Positions 10,639 through 20,628 are shown, counted from the stretch's first letter. The stretch: 64,000 bases of DNA from Croceivirga sp. (GCA_028284285.1 JANQSA010000032.1:62001-126000); one strand, 5' to 3'. Notes: a model not told the origin generated them from the letters alone. Translations and numbers: made by a program.

Positions 10639-11766
10639 ATGAAGCAAGACAAAGCGATAACGGCAAAAAAGACAGGGCATAGGGACAAACCTTCGTTCAA
10701 AAATTTTCCAATGGTTCCTCGTGTAGTGTATGGAAGGGGAAGTTTTGATCAATTGGCAGATATTATTTTACCCAATCGAAGGAATTCTGAGGCCCCGTTT
10801 ATTTTTCTGGTAGACGATTTTTTCCAGGGAAAAGAGCTGGAACAACGTATCCCCTGGTTGTTCAATGACCAAATCATTTTTATTTCCGCTGATGAAGAAC
10901 CCAAAACAGCACAGGTAGACGCCCTGGTTCAAAAGATAAAGAATGACTTTGATGAGGCCCCATCCGGAGTGGTAGGAATAGGAGGGGGAACTTTGTTGGA
11001 CCTGGCAAAAGCGGTGGCCATCATGCTAAACAATAAAGGATGTGCCTCACAATACCAGGGATGGGATTTGGTAGGGAGACCAGCGGTGTACCATGTTGGA
11101 GTACCCACAATTAGCGGTACAGGGGCCGAAGTCTCTCGTACAACGGTATTACTTGGCCCGGATAAGAAATTAGGGATCAATTCGGATTATACTCCCTTTG
11201 ATCAGGTGGTCCTGGACCCGGATCTGGTGGCTACAGTACCCAAAGCCCAATGGTTTTATACAGGTATGGATTGTTTTATTCATTGTGTAGAATCTTTGGA
11301 AGGTACTTATCTAAATGCTTTTAGTCAGAGTTATGGTGAAAAAGCCCATGATCTTTGTCAGGAGGTATTTTTGGGGGATTTGCCCCAAAACAAAGCAGAG
11401 GAAAAGTTGATGATGGCTTCCTGGCATGGGGGAATGAGTATTGCCTACTCCCAGGTAGGGGTAGCCCATGCCATGAGCTATGGCCTTTCCTATGTGTTGG
11501 GAACCAAACACGGGCTGGGGAATTGCCTTGTTTTTCAACACTTACAGGAGTTTTATCCCAGGGGAGTTGCGTTGTTCCTTAAAATGAAGGAAAAACACGA
11601 TATTGATTTTCCTCATGGGCTCTGTAAAGGCCTTACGGCATCGGAATTAGAGACCATGGCGCAAATAGCGCTTTCCATGGAACCCCTATGGGAAAACGCC
11701 CTGGGGAAAAACTGGAAGGATAGGATCACACAGGATCAATTACAACAGATCTACCAAAAAATTTAG
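10639..11766 (+). CDS. iron-containing alcohol dehydrogenase family, candidate Kdo 8-oxidase (KdnB-like)
   Basis: VPRVVYGRGSFDQL, GVVGIGGGTLLDLAKAVA, PTISGTGAEVSRT; co-transcribed with kdsB. Confidence 0.75.
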   Translation: MKQDKAITAKKTGHRDKPSFKNFPMVPRVVYGRGSFDQLADIILPNRRNSEAPFIFLVDDFFQGKELEQRIPWLFNDQIIFISADEEPKTAQVDALVQKIKNDFDEAPSGVVGIGGGTLLDLAKAVAIMLNNKGCASQYQGWDLVGRPAVYHVGVPTISGTGAEVSRTTVLLGPDKKLGINSDYTPFDQVVLDPDLVATVPKAQWFYTGMDCFIHCVESLEGTYLNAFSQSYGEKAHDLCQEVFLGDLPQNKAEEKLMMASWHGGMSIAYSQVGVAHAMSYGLSYVLGTKHGLGNCLVFQHLQEFYPRGVALFLKMKEKHDIDFPHGLCKGLTASELETMAQIALSMEPLWENALGKNWKDRITQDQLQQIYQKI

Positions 11767-12312
11767 ATGCTTCACGCACTGGCTAAGTTCATCTTTTTTA
11801 AGATTTTGAAGTGGCAGTTTAACGGGGAATTCCCGGAAATCCGGAAATGTGTGGTTATTGTGATACCCCATACGCATTGGTTGGATTTTCCTCTGGGTTT
11901 GATCGTGCGAAAAGTAGTCAACAAAGAGATCCATTATATTGGTAAAAAAAGCTTGTTCCGTACTCCTTACGGCTGGTTTTTTCGATGGACCGGGGGCACA
12001 CCGGTGGATCGTTCCAAAAACCAGAACATTGTGGATGCCGTGGTTGAGATTTTTCAAAAAAGGGAAGTATTTCGCTTTGCGCTTGCCCCGGAAGGCACCC
12101 GCCAGAAAGTAAAAGAGCTGCGAACCGGGTTTTATTACATTGCCAAAAAGGCCAACGTTCCGATTGTAATGGTAGCTTTTGATTTTGGGAAGAAGCGGGT
12201 AAAAATATCCGAACCCTTATGGACTACGGACAATATGCACCTCGATTTTAGAAAGGTAAGGCAGTTTTTCAAAGACGTAAAAGGCCGGATACCTGAACTA
12301 AGTTATGAGTAG
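11767..12312 (+). CDS. 1-acylglycerol-3-phosphate acyltransferase-like (PlsC family)
   Basis: PHTHWLDFPLG (H-x4-D), FRWTGGTPVDRS, LAPEGTR motifs. Confidence 0.88.
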   Translation: MLHALAKFIFFKILKWQFNGEFPEIRKCVVIVIPHTHWLDFPLGLIVRKVVNKEIHYIGKKSLFRTPYGWFFRWTGGTPVDRSKNQNIVDAVVEIFQKREVFRFALAPEGTRQKVKELRTGFYYIAKKANVPIVMVAFDFGKKRVKISEPLWTTDNMHLDFRKVRQFFKDVKGRIPELSYE

Positions 12313-12329
12313 CAAAACTTTACTTCTTG

Positions 12330-12665
12330 CCCAACTCCAAATTCGTACTTCTACCTATGACTTATGACTTTTGAACCTTCACTTTTCACCTGGAATATAG
12401 AAGACGGAACATAGAACTTAGAACTTAGAACACAGAACACAGAACACAGAACTTAGAACACAGAACCAAGAGCCAAGAACCCTCGTATTTCTCACTTCGC
12501 ATTTCCCACTTCGTACTTCGACCTTCCAAACACCCAACATCAAGCCTCAAATTCCAAATTCCAAATTCCAAATTCCAAATTTCAAATTCCAAATTTCAAC
12601 ACCCAACATCCAACACCCAACATCCAACACCCAACATCAAACACCACGCACCCAACATCTATCAC
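12330..12665. repeat. heptanucleotide-phased tandem array, 48 consecutive 7-nt units
   Basis: Manual parse with no phase slip: cccaact ccaaatt cgtactt ... gaactta gaacaca gaacaca ... ccaaatt ccaaatt ... ccaacac ccaacat ... ctatcac (336 nt = 48 x 7). Confidence 0.9.
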
Positions 12666-13172
12666 CTACGTCTTTTTAAGAGGTTTCGGAGGCTTGGGCT
12701 TTTCCTTTTTTAGGGTATTTCCCGGGAAGACCATGGTGGTGCTGGAGTAACTTTCCCCAAAAGTGATGGCTGCTGCATATACCTGTTGAATGGCATCCAC
12801 TACCTGTGCTTCGCTGAGTTCTCGCAAAGGGTGGGTGTAGACTGACCAGATAATTTCGTCGCTAAGGGCGTATTTTACGTCCAGGGCCGAGTGAAAATTG
12901 GCTACTAACGCATTGAGTAGCTCTTCCTCGCCCAGTTTCTCCCGCTCCACGATAGGAGAAATGATCCGCATTCTATTGGCGTTTTCATCATAGATGCAGA
13001 TCAGCATGGCATCATTAAATAAGAAATGCACAGTATTCCCTTGTATACTCACCGTATCTGCTTCCTGTTCAATAATATCCAATAGCTTTTCCGGGGTCAT
13101 TTCCTGGGCGGAAAGTGAAAAAGCAAACAACACAAGAAAGAAAGTAACCAAAGTGTTCCTCATGAATACCAT
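12666..13172 (-). CDS. secreted hypothetical protein
   Basis: Signal peptide (NTLVTFFLVLFAFSLSAQE), 168 aa, basic Pro/Lys-rich C-terminus. Confidence 0.6.
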   Translation of the reverse strand: MVFMRNTLVTFFLVLFAFSLSAQEMTPEKLLDIIEQEADTVSIQGNTVHFLFNDAMLICIYDENANRMRIISPIVEREKLGEEELLNALVANFHSALDVKYALSDEIIWSVYTHPLRELSEAQVVDAIQQVYAAAITFGESYSSTTMVFPGNTLKKEKPKPPKPLKKT

Positions 13173-13691
13173 TTGAAATTAAGTCGCCGGAGTAGGGCAA
13201 CCATTACAAGGTACGTTTTATCTGTTGAGTTGCGGAAGGCTACGCTCACTTTTATGTTACCAAATTATTAAGTACAGGGACCTTCAAAAGTAATTTTGCC
13301 TGAAGCTACCTGGAAAAGTCCCCGAATATCCATTTTTTCCAACAAACCATACAATTTAATTCAGGCAAATAGAGTAGAATCAATAGTTTGCCATTTCGTT
13401 CTTCGCCTCACGTATTAAGAAGCCGTTATCCTTCCTTAAAGTTTCCGATTCATAAAATTTCGGGCAAAACTTACTCCTAATTTAGAGGAGTTCTAATCGA
13501 CCCCAAATTGTATCGGAACACTCCTGGAAAATTATACTTATTAATTGGAAAACCTCTATGACCGACTGCTATTCTACAGTAGGGAGATTCAGAAAAGATG
13601 GTAAACCTAATAGGTGTTTTTTGGGAATTAGCTTGTTTGTTGCTTTTAACCATAGCAAAAAGTCAATTGTCCACCATTAACATCATTTTCT

Positions 13692-16600
13692 ATGAAAAAA
13701 ACTACTTTTCTCATTCTTTCTTTACTCACTTTATGTTGTAGCTATACGATAGCGCAGACCACCATTGCCTCTCAGAGTTTTGAGCTGGAAACTCCCGGGG
13801 ACCAATACGCTAATGCCGCTACAGATGGAAATTCTTTAGCGCTAAATGCTATTGTAAATATTGGTAATCAGGAAGGGCAATCTCCTGTGGATGCTACGGC
13901 AGCAAGTGCCGGGACGTTGGGTTTTGATGCCTCATGGCAAAACACCAGAATGGATGTTGGTCTTTCCGACGGAGACTTCGTAGGGGTAACCGCTTTTACA
14001 GGCGATGTGGGAAGTTTCCCTGACGGTACTCAGGGGTACCAATTTAATGATCCTGATGGTCGTTTGATTTTAACCATGGAAACAGTGGATATTTCTACTT
14101 TCACTAATGTTGTTGTAAGCCTTGACTATTTTATAAATAGCACAGGATGGGAAGCGGACGATGAGATCATCATAGTCGCTAATACGGATCAAGGTACTTT
14201 CACTATTCTAGATACCTCAGGAAGTGATATAGATGACCTGGGGATAGAAGGAAGTTTTACAACAGGGAGTGTTACTATTCCGGATACTGCTTCTACAGTG
14301 CAATTGGTGATAAGCTCAGATTCCAATTCAGGTGTAGAAAATCTTTATATCGATAATATCGTAGTAAGCGGAGATCCTGAGGTTGGTACCGGTTCTCCCG
14401 CTTTGATCATCTCCGAGATTGTAGATGCCACCTTACCTGGCGGGCTGCCAAAGTTTGTAGAGCTGACGAATGTAGGAACAGAGGTGATAGACCTTTCACA
14501 ATATTCGATCGGGAACTTTAGCAATGGAGGAACTACCCTGGGGGGAGGAGCATCTACCTTGCTTTCAGGGAATTTAGCACCTGGAGATTCCTATGTGATC
14601 AGTTATGAAAATGGAGATAGTCCGGGTAGTGGCGCCTTTTTTGACACCTATGGGTTTGACCCGGATAATTTTGATTTGGGTTCCTTTATCAATGGAGATG
14701 ATGTGGTGGCGCTGTTCCTTGGTTTAGCTACGGGAGACGGTACTGATGCCACCTTAGTGGATGTTTATGGCATAATTGGAACGGATGGAACGGGACAGCC
14801 CTGGGAATATACGGATGGCTATGCCTATAGAAATACGGGAGTCATCGCCCCGAACAGCACGTTTACCTTATCGGAGTGGATTGTTGGTGGCGCTAATTCC
14901 CTGGAAACCGGGGATGATGCCACGGAACTACCACTAATTTTGGCAAATACTACTCCAGGTGTGCCCGGAGGTCCTGTTACAGACACCACTGCTCCTGTAA
15001 TTACACTGGTTGGGGATAATCCTTTAGAACTGGCTGAGGGTGATACGTTTACTGATCCTGGTGCCACAGCTTTGGATAATGTGGATGGTGATATTACCGG
15101 CAATATTGTAGTAGGTGGAGATACTGTAGATACCAATACCCCGGGAAGTTACGTGATCACCTATAATGTAATGGATACAGCTGGGAATGCTGCTGTAGAA
15201 ATGACCCGGACGGTTAATGTCAGTCTGGCTTTAATGCCTTCGGTAGTGATCAATGAAATAATGTATAACCCTGTCGAAAGCGGAACAGATACTACCGAAT
15301 ACATCGAGTTGTTCAACAATTCTGGTTTTGATGTGGATTTGGGGGGGTGGACCTTCTTCCAGGGGGTGGACTTCACATTTCCCACAAATACAATTTTAGC
15401 AGATCAAGAGTATTTGGTGATTACTGTGAACGCTTCAGGATTCCAGAGTGAATACGGTTTTGCGGCAGACTTTGAGTGGACGAGCGGGGCACTTTCAAAT
15501 AGTGGCGAAACGATTGAGTTGCAGGACGCCTCTGGTGTTACTCAAGATATTGTTAGTTATGATGATGCTGCTCCGTGGCCAACAGAACCGGACGGGACCG
15601 GTCCTTCTTTAGAACTTCGGGATCCCGGCTTGGATAATGGTCTTGCTGCAAGTTGGAGTGCATCGGTTTCTAATAACGGCACCCCCGGAACTCTAAATGG
15701 GGAGACATCAAATCCTCCAAATTTAGTTATTAATGAATTACGAATTTCTTCAGGAGGCGACTCCGATGATGCGAGTAATTTTGTAGAACTTTTTGGTGCA
15801 CCTAGCACGGCTTTAGATGGACTTACCATAGTGGTAGTTTCCGGAGAGTTTGCTCCTGGACGGGTAGACTTTGCTTTTGATTTAACGGGTACCTCCACGG
15901 ACGCGAACGGATTTTTCCTGGTTGCAAATGCTGATATAGCTACTGCTATTTCACAAGTGGAGCTTGATCCAACGGATTTAACAGCTGATTTTGACTTCTT
16001 TGGTTCTCCGGTCACCTTTTTGCTTGTACAAGATTTTACAGGCAATCAGGGGGATGATCTGGACGAAGATAACGACGGTACTTTTGACAACGCTATAGGA
16101 ACTATAATTGATTCCGTTTCTTTGGTTGATGGTGACGACACTCCCGATGTCAGCTACAGTATGTTAATATTGGGGCCATCAGGAAACTTTCCTCCAGCGG
16201 GACTTTTCAGGGATGTGGATGGTACCGGAACGTTTATGGAACTGGTCTTTGGAGATTTTTCAGTAGACACCCCCGGGTTTACCAATGTTTCTGATAATGG
16301 CGGAGGTCCGGCTGTAGATGTTCTGATTAGTGAAATACAAGGGAATAACAGTAATCAACAGTCGAATATTCCCGGTAGTGGAGCGCATGATGATCGTAGT
16401 CCTTTAGAGGGGCAATCCGTTACTATACAGGGTATTGTTACCGGGGTGTATCCGGATCTGGATGGCTTCTTTATGCAGGAAGAGGATACCGACAATGATC
16501 CGGATCCCACTACTTCGGAAGGGATTTTCATCTTTGTGGGAAGCGATCCTACGGTTGGCGTAGGGAACCTCGTAAGTGTAACCGGCGCCGTGGATGAGTT

Positions 16601-19106
16601 CTTTGGAATGACGCAAATCGATAACGATAATGGTGACTTTGCTGTGGTTATTGAGAATTCCGGAAACAATCTGAATCTCGTTTCTGCAACGGCTATTGAT
16701 CTACCGGTACCCGCCGGTGATTTTGACGATTTTTATGAGCAGTATGAGGGGATGGTAGTAAACTTTACGGATGATCTCTTCGTCTCCGAATACTTTCAAC
16801 TGGCCCGTTTCGGGCAGGTGATCCTCACTGAAGGGGGCAGGCCTTTCCAATATACACATGGTGATGATACCCCCACTGCAGGCGAGTTTGTGAATTTTCA
16901 GGATGCCCTGCGGCGTAGGCAAATTATTGTAGATGATGGGAACAATATTCAGAACGAACCCCTTCCCGATGGGGTGCTCTTTCATCCACAACCCAATGGC
17001 TTTGGGGTAGGTACCCAGGGAACCCACTTCTTCAGGGGAGGGGATAAGGTATCAAATCTTACTGGAATTTTACACTGGTCCTTCGCCGGATTTACAGGAA
17101 CGGATGCTTGGAGGATACGACCTGTGGATGCGGCACCAACCAGCTTTACGGCTACCAATACCCGACCGGCCTTACCGGAAGATGTAGGAGGAAATATTAA
17201 GGTAGCTGCGTTTAACGTATTAAACTACTTTACCACCTTGGATGAAGGTTCCAATGTGACTTTTACCGGACTGGAACCCCGTGGGGCTCATAGTACCGAT
17301 GAACTCACCCGGCAAACCGATAAACTTGTAGAAGCTTTGGCGGCTATCGATGCCGATATATTTGGTCTGGTTGAGTTGGAGAATGACGATGATAATTCTA
17401 CGGTGAAGGCCGTCATAGATGCCTTGAACACAAAGGTGGGTTCGGGTACTTATAACTTTATTGCCACCGGGGTAACCGGAACTGATGCCATAAAGCAAGC
17501 ACTGATTTATAAACCCGCAGTGGTCTCCCCAATTGGGGCAGTAGCGGTTTTGACAGACGCCGCGTTTGCGGACCCCAATGGTACGGGACAACAACGGAAT
17601 CGGCCGGCCATTGCCCAGACATTTGAAGTGACCGATACCAATAACCCGGATCTTGGGGCGATATTTACCGTAGCAGTGAATCATTTTAAGTCCAAGGGAG
17701 ATTCCGGATTGGACGACGGACCTTGTAACAACCCGGCGTCTAATGCAGATTGTGATCAGGGCGATGGCCAGGGCTTTTGGAACGATACCCGTACCAAAGC
17801 AGCGCAGGCCTTAGCCGACTGGTTAGCTTCTGACCCTACCTCCTCCGGAGATGCAGATGTAATTATCCTCGGAGATCTCAATGCCTATAAAGGGGAAACC
17901 CCTATCGCTGCACTCAAGAATGCCGGGTATGCGGATCTGATTGAAAACCTCCTGGGAAACAATGCCTACAGCTTTGTTTTTGATAGTCAATTAGGCTATT
18001 TGGATTATGCCATGACAAATGAGGCCATGACCCCTCAGGTAACCGGTATTACGGAATGGCATATTAATGCTGATGAAGTTAACGTATTTGACTATAACAA
18101 TACGGTTCAGGATGGTAATGAGCAGAGTTTTGAAGCCAAACCTACCGGGAATACCTTATTTGAAGTAAACGCTTTTAGAACTTCGGATCACGACCCTGTT
18201 ATAGTGGGTATTGACCTGAGCATACCGGATACGATACCTCCAATAATTACATTACTCGGGGAAAATCCTTTGATTTTAACCTTAGGAGAGCCGTTTGAAG
18301 ATCCGGGTGCTACGGCTTTGGATGATGTGGATGGTGAAATTGATCCTTCAACTATTGTGGTGGGAGGGGATATCGTCAACGTAGATGTCATAGGGACGTA
18401 CCTGATTACCTACAATGTTACTGATGCCGCTGGAAATGCCGCAGAAGAGCTTACAAGAATAGTCATGGTTGAGGAGCCGGAACTAACAGTGACCCGTTTT
18501 GTTCTGGTTGATGCCAATAGTAACCAAGATATCATGGAACTTGTGAATGGTACGATAATTGACCTAAATACTTTAGCTTCCCGGCGACTCAATATCAGGG
18601 CCGAGACCACAAGTGATACTAAAAGTGTACGTTTTGTATTAACAGGAGCGCTAAGACAAAATAAAGTTGAAAACCTAAGGCCTTTTGCTCTTTTTGGAGA
18701 CCTGAACGGTAATTATGCGGGAAGGAAATTTGTTCCCGGAGAATACCATCTAAGAGCGATACCCTTTTCTAAAAAAAGATTAGGAGGGGATAGAGGGAAT
18801 TCGCTTGAAGTGGATTTCAGTGTAATTAATTCGGGCATTTCTCCTTCAGATATCATTAAGACCATAAAAATTGCGCCAAACCCTGCCAGGTCATTTACCA
18901 AAATTAGTTTTGATGCACCCCTTGATGTTGAACAGATCAGACTCTTTAATTTATTCGGAAGATTGGTAAGGGTATACGACGGGAATGATGTTAGACAGGG
19001 AGATTTTTATGTACTGAATTTAAGAAACTTACGATCAGGCTTATACTTTGTTCGTGTGCAAGATTTTGAAGGAAATAAGGTACAGAGTCGTCTTTTGAAA
19101 AGATAG
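13692..19106 (+). CDS. ExeM/NucH-like secreted endonuclease: lamin-tail domains, two DUF5011-like Ig modules, endonuclease/exonuclease/phosphatase domain, T9SS type A sorting domain
   Basis: Signal peptide; 'IKVAAFNVLNYFTT...DADIFGLVELEN...GDLNAYKGETPI...SDHDPV'; repeats 'PVITLVGDNPLELAEGDTFTDPGATALDNVDGDI' and 'PIITLLGENPLILTLGEPFEDPGATALDDVDGEI'; C-terminal 'IAPNPARSFTKISF...LRSGLYFVRVQD'. Confidence 0.92.
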   Translation: MKKTTFLILSLLTLCCSYTIAQTTIASQSFELETPGDQYANAATDGNSLALNAIVNIGNQEGQSPVDATAASAGTLGFDASWQNTRMDVGLSDGDFVGVTAFTGDVGSFPDGTQGYQFNDPDGRLILTMETVDISTFTNVVVSLDYFINSTGWEADDEIIIVANTDQGTFTILDTSGSDIDDLGIEGSFTTGSVTIPDTASTVQLVISSDSNSGVENLYIDNIVVSGDPEVGTGSPALIISEIVDATLPGGLPKFVELTNVGTEVIDLSQYSIGNFSNGGTTLGGGASTLLSGNLAPGDSYVISYENGDSPGSGAFFDTYGFDPDNFDLGSFINGDDVVALFLGLATGDGTDATLVDVYGIIGTDGTGQPWEYTDGYAYRNTGVIAPNSTFTLSEWIVGGANSLETGDDATELPLILANTTPGVPGGPVTDTTAPVITLVGDNPLELAEGDTFTDPGATALDNVDGDITGNIVVGGDTVDTNTPGSYVITYNVMDTAGNAAVEMTRTVNVSLALMPSVVINEIMYNPVESGTDTTEYIELFNNSGFDVDLGGWTFFQGVDFTFPTNTILADQEYLVITVNASGFQSEYGFAADFEWTSGALSNSGETIELQDASGVTQDIVSYDDAAPWPTEPDGTGPSLELRDPGLDNGLAASWSASVSNNGTPGTLNGETSNPPNLVINELRISSGGDSDDASNFVELFGAPSTALDGLTIVVVSGEFAPGRVDFAFDLTGTSTDANGFFLVANADIATAISQVELDPTDLTADFDFFGSPVTFLLVQDFTGNQGDDLDEDNDGTFDNAIGTIIDSVSLVDGDDTPDVSYSMLILGPSGNFPPAGLFRDVDGTGTFMELVFGDFSVDTPGFTNVSDNGGGPAVDVLISEIQGNNSNQQSNIPGSGAHDDRSPLEGQSVTIQGIVTGVYPDLDGFFMQEEDTDNDPDPTTSEGIFIFVGSDPTVGVGNLVSVTGAVDEFFGMTQIDNDNGDFAVVIENSGNNLNLVSATAIDLPVPAGDFDDFYEQYEGMVVNFTDDLFVSEYFQLARFGQVILTEGGRPFQYTHGDDTPTAGEFVNFQDALRRRQIIVDDGNNIQNEPLPDGVLFHPQPNGFGVGTQGTHFFRGGDKVSNLTGILHWSFAGFTGTDAWRIRPVDAAPTSFTATNTRPALPEDVGGNIKVAAFNVLNYFTTLDEGSNVTFTGLEPRGAHSTDELTRQTDKLVEALAAIDADIFGLVELENDDDNSTVKAVIDALNTKVGSGTYNFIATGVTGTDAIKQALIYKPAVVSPIGAVAVLTDAAFADPNGTGQQRNRPAIAQTFEVTDTNNPDLGAIFTVAVNHFKSKGDSGLDDGPCNNPASNADCDQGDGQGFWNDTRTKAAQALADWLASDPTSSGDADVIILGDLNAYKGETPIAALKNAGYADLIENLLGNNAYSFVFDSQLGYLDYAMTNEAMTPQVTGITEWHINADEVNVFDYNNTVQDGNEQSFEAKPTGNTLFEVNAFRTSDHDPVIVGIDLSIPDTIPPIITLLGENPLILTLGEPFEDPGATALDDVDGEIDPSTIVVGGDIVNVDVIGTYLITYNVTDAAGNAAEELTRIVMVEEPELTVTRFVLVDANSNQDIMELVNGTIIDLNTLASRRLNIRAETTSDTKSVRFVLTGALRQNKVENLRPFALFGDLNGNYAGRKFVPGEYHLRAIPFSKKRLGGDRGNSLEVDFSVINSGISPSDIIKTIKIAPNPARSFTKISFDAPLDVEQIRLFNLFGRLVRVYDGNDVRQGDFYVLNLRNLRSGLYFVRVQDFEGNKVQSRLLKR

Positions 19107-19131
19107 AAATTGAATCTAACCTTCTTAATGC

Positions 19132-19158
19132 AAAAGCGACCCCCAGGGGTCGCTTTTT
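19132..19158 (+). terminator. intrinsic terminator after the ExeM-like nuclease gene
   Basis: aaaagcgacc-cccagg-ggtcgctttt stem-loop with terminal T run. Confidence 0.85.
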
Positions 19159-19182
19159 ATACTACTGGTATGTCCAATTTTT

Positions 19183-19340
19183 CTATTCCGTCATCGTATG
19201 ATAGACATTCTGGACATCATCATCTTCATTTTTAATAATTTTTCAACGTCAACAATCTTTCCTTTATTTTAAGGTCTAACTACTTATGGAATTCTTTCAA
19301 AATTCAGATTAAGACTTCAATAAATCTATCTTCTAACTTT
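19183..19340 (-). pseudogene. decayed C-terminal fragment of a second yebC copy
   Basis: Minus-strand reading 'FERIP*VVRP*NKGKIVDVEKLLKNEDDDVQNVYHTMTE*' against intact 'FERIPQVTKALSEEQIADVEKLLERIEEDDDVQNVYHTMRE*'; in-frame stops and a frameshift upstream. Confidence 0.85.
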
Positions 19341-19583
19341 TAATAGCAATAAAACTGTTAAAGAGTGTAGAGAAAAGTGTCAATAATACACCGTATTCAT
19401 GCGAATCATCGTTATTTGTCAATCGTATAGTTAAATATTATTCTTACAAAATTTATAAGAAAAATATTTATTATATTTTATTATCATTCTAATTAAAGGT
19501 GAAGTAAAAAGCATACGCTAATCAGACATAAACCTGAGTGTCTCTAAAATGTTCAGGGAATTTAAATCAATAATATTTTTATA

Positions 19584-19766
19584 ATGTTAGACAAAATTTT
19601 AAAATTAGAAGGAGTTGAAAAATTAAATAAAAAGGAACAAAAGTCGATTATTGGAGGATTTGAAGAGGGAGTTATTGAATGTGGATTAGTACCGGATGGC
19701 ACTCCTTGCGTTCATCGTATAACTACAGAGATAGGTGTTTGTCAAGGGACTGTTTGTGTAGTATAA
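19584..19766 (+). CDS. small peptide with double-glycine-type leader (bacteriocin/natural-product-precursor-like)
   Basis: MLDKILKLEGVEKLNKKEQKSIIGG leader followed by a 35-aa core with four Cys; own downstream terminator. Confidence 0.75.
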   Translation: MLDKILKLEGVEKLNKKEQKSIIGGFEEGVIECGLVPDGTPCVHRITTEIGVCQGTVCVV

Positions 19767-19799
19767 TGGAACACAATAAACCAAAATGTTTAAATAAAG

Positions 19800-19825
19800 C
19801 CTGCTAAAGAAACTAGCAGGTTTTT
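19800..19825 (+). terminator. intrinsic terminator after the GG-leader peptide gene
   Basis: cctgcta-aagaaac-tagcagg followed by ttttt. Confidence 0.85.
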
Positions 19826-19849
19826 CTGTAGATAATAAGATGTTTTTAG

Positions 19850-20560
19850 CTACTCTCGCATCGTATGATACACGTTCTGTACATCATCATCTTCCTCTAT
19901 CCTTTCCAGCAACTTTTCCACATCGGCTATTTGTTCTTCGGAAAGTGCCTTGGTCACCTGGGGAATGCGCTCAAAACCCGAAGACAAAATTTCAATCCCG
20001 CGAGATTCCAATTCTTTCTGGATATCGCCAAAACTTTCAAAAGGAGCATAGATCAAAATGCCGTCATCATCTACAAAAACCTCTTCCGCTCCAAAGTCAA
20101 TCATTTCCAGTTCCAGTTCCTCCGGATCAATCCCAGCCGCCTCAATTCTAAAATTACAGGTATGGTCAAACATAAATTCTACAGAACCTGAAGTACCCAA
20201 ACTTCCGTTGTATTTATTAAAATAGCTTCGAATATTGGCTACAGTGCGCGTGTTATTATCGGTAGCGGTTTCAATAAGGATAGCGATGCCATGTGGGCCA
20301 TATCCTTCAAAAAGTACCTCTTTATAGTCGCCCTGGGATTTATCGGACGCCCTTTTTATGGCTCGTTCAATATTGTCTTTGGGCATGTTTACGGCCTTGG
20401 CATTTTGAATTACCGCACGTAATCGGGAGTTGGAATCGGGATCCGGGCCACCCTCTTTAACGGCCATCACAATGTCCTTACCAATTCGCGTAAATGCTTT
20501 GGACATCGCTGCCCAACGTTTTAGTTTTCGTGTTTTTCTAAATTCAAATGCTCTTCCCAT
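19850..20560 (-). CDS. yebC: YebC/PmpR family protein
   Basis: MGRAFEFRKTRKLKRWAAMSKAFTRIGKDIVMAVKEGGPDPDSNSRLRAVIQNAKAVNMPKDNIERAIKRA. Confidence 0.96.
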   Translation of the reverse strand: MGRAFEFRKTRKLKRWAAMSKAFTRIGKDIVMAVKEGGPDPDSNSRLRAVIQNAKAVNMPKDNIERAIKRASDKSQGDYKEVLFEGYGPHGIAILIETATDNNTRTVANIRSYFNKYNGSLGTSGSVEFMFDHTCNFRIEAAGIDPEELELEMIDFGAEEVFVDDDGILIYAPFESFGDIQKELESRGIEILSSGFERIPQVTKALSEEQIADVEKLLERIEEDDDVQNVYHTMRE

Positions 20561-20628
20561 AGAAGTTTTGCTTTAAGGAATGCTCAAATTTAAAAAAAGC
20601 CGCTATATGTTAAAAAAGGAGTTGTGGA

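Noticed and set aside
12330-12665. Possible CRISPR array
   Set aside because: Period is 7 nt with no constant repeat/variable spacer structure and no cas genes seen.
14825-18901. Many antisense ORFs within the ExeM-like gene
   Set aside because: Shadow ORFs of a compositionally biased coding sequence (Gly/Asp/Thr-rich); no start context or domain.
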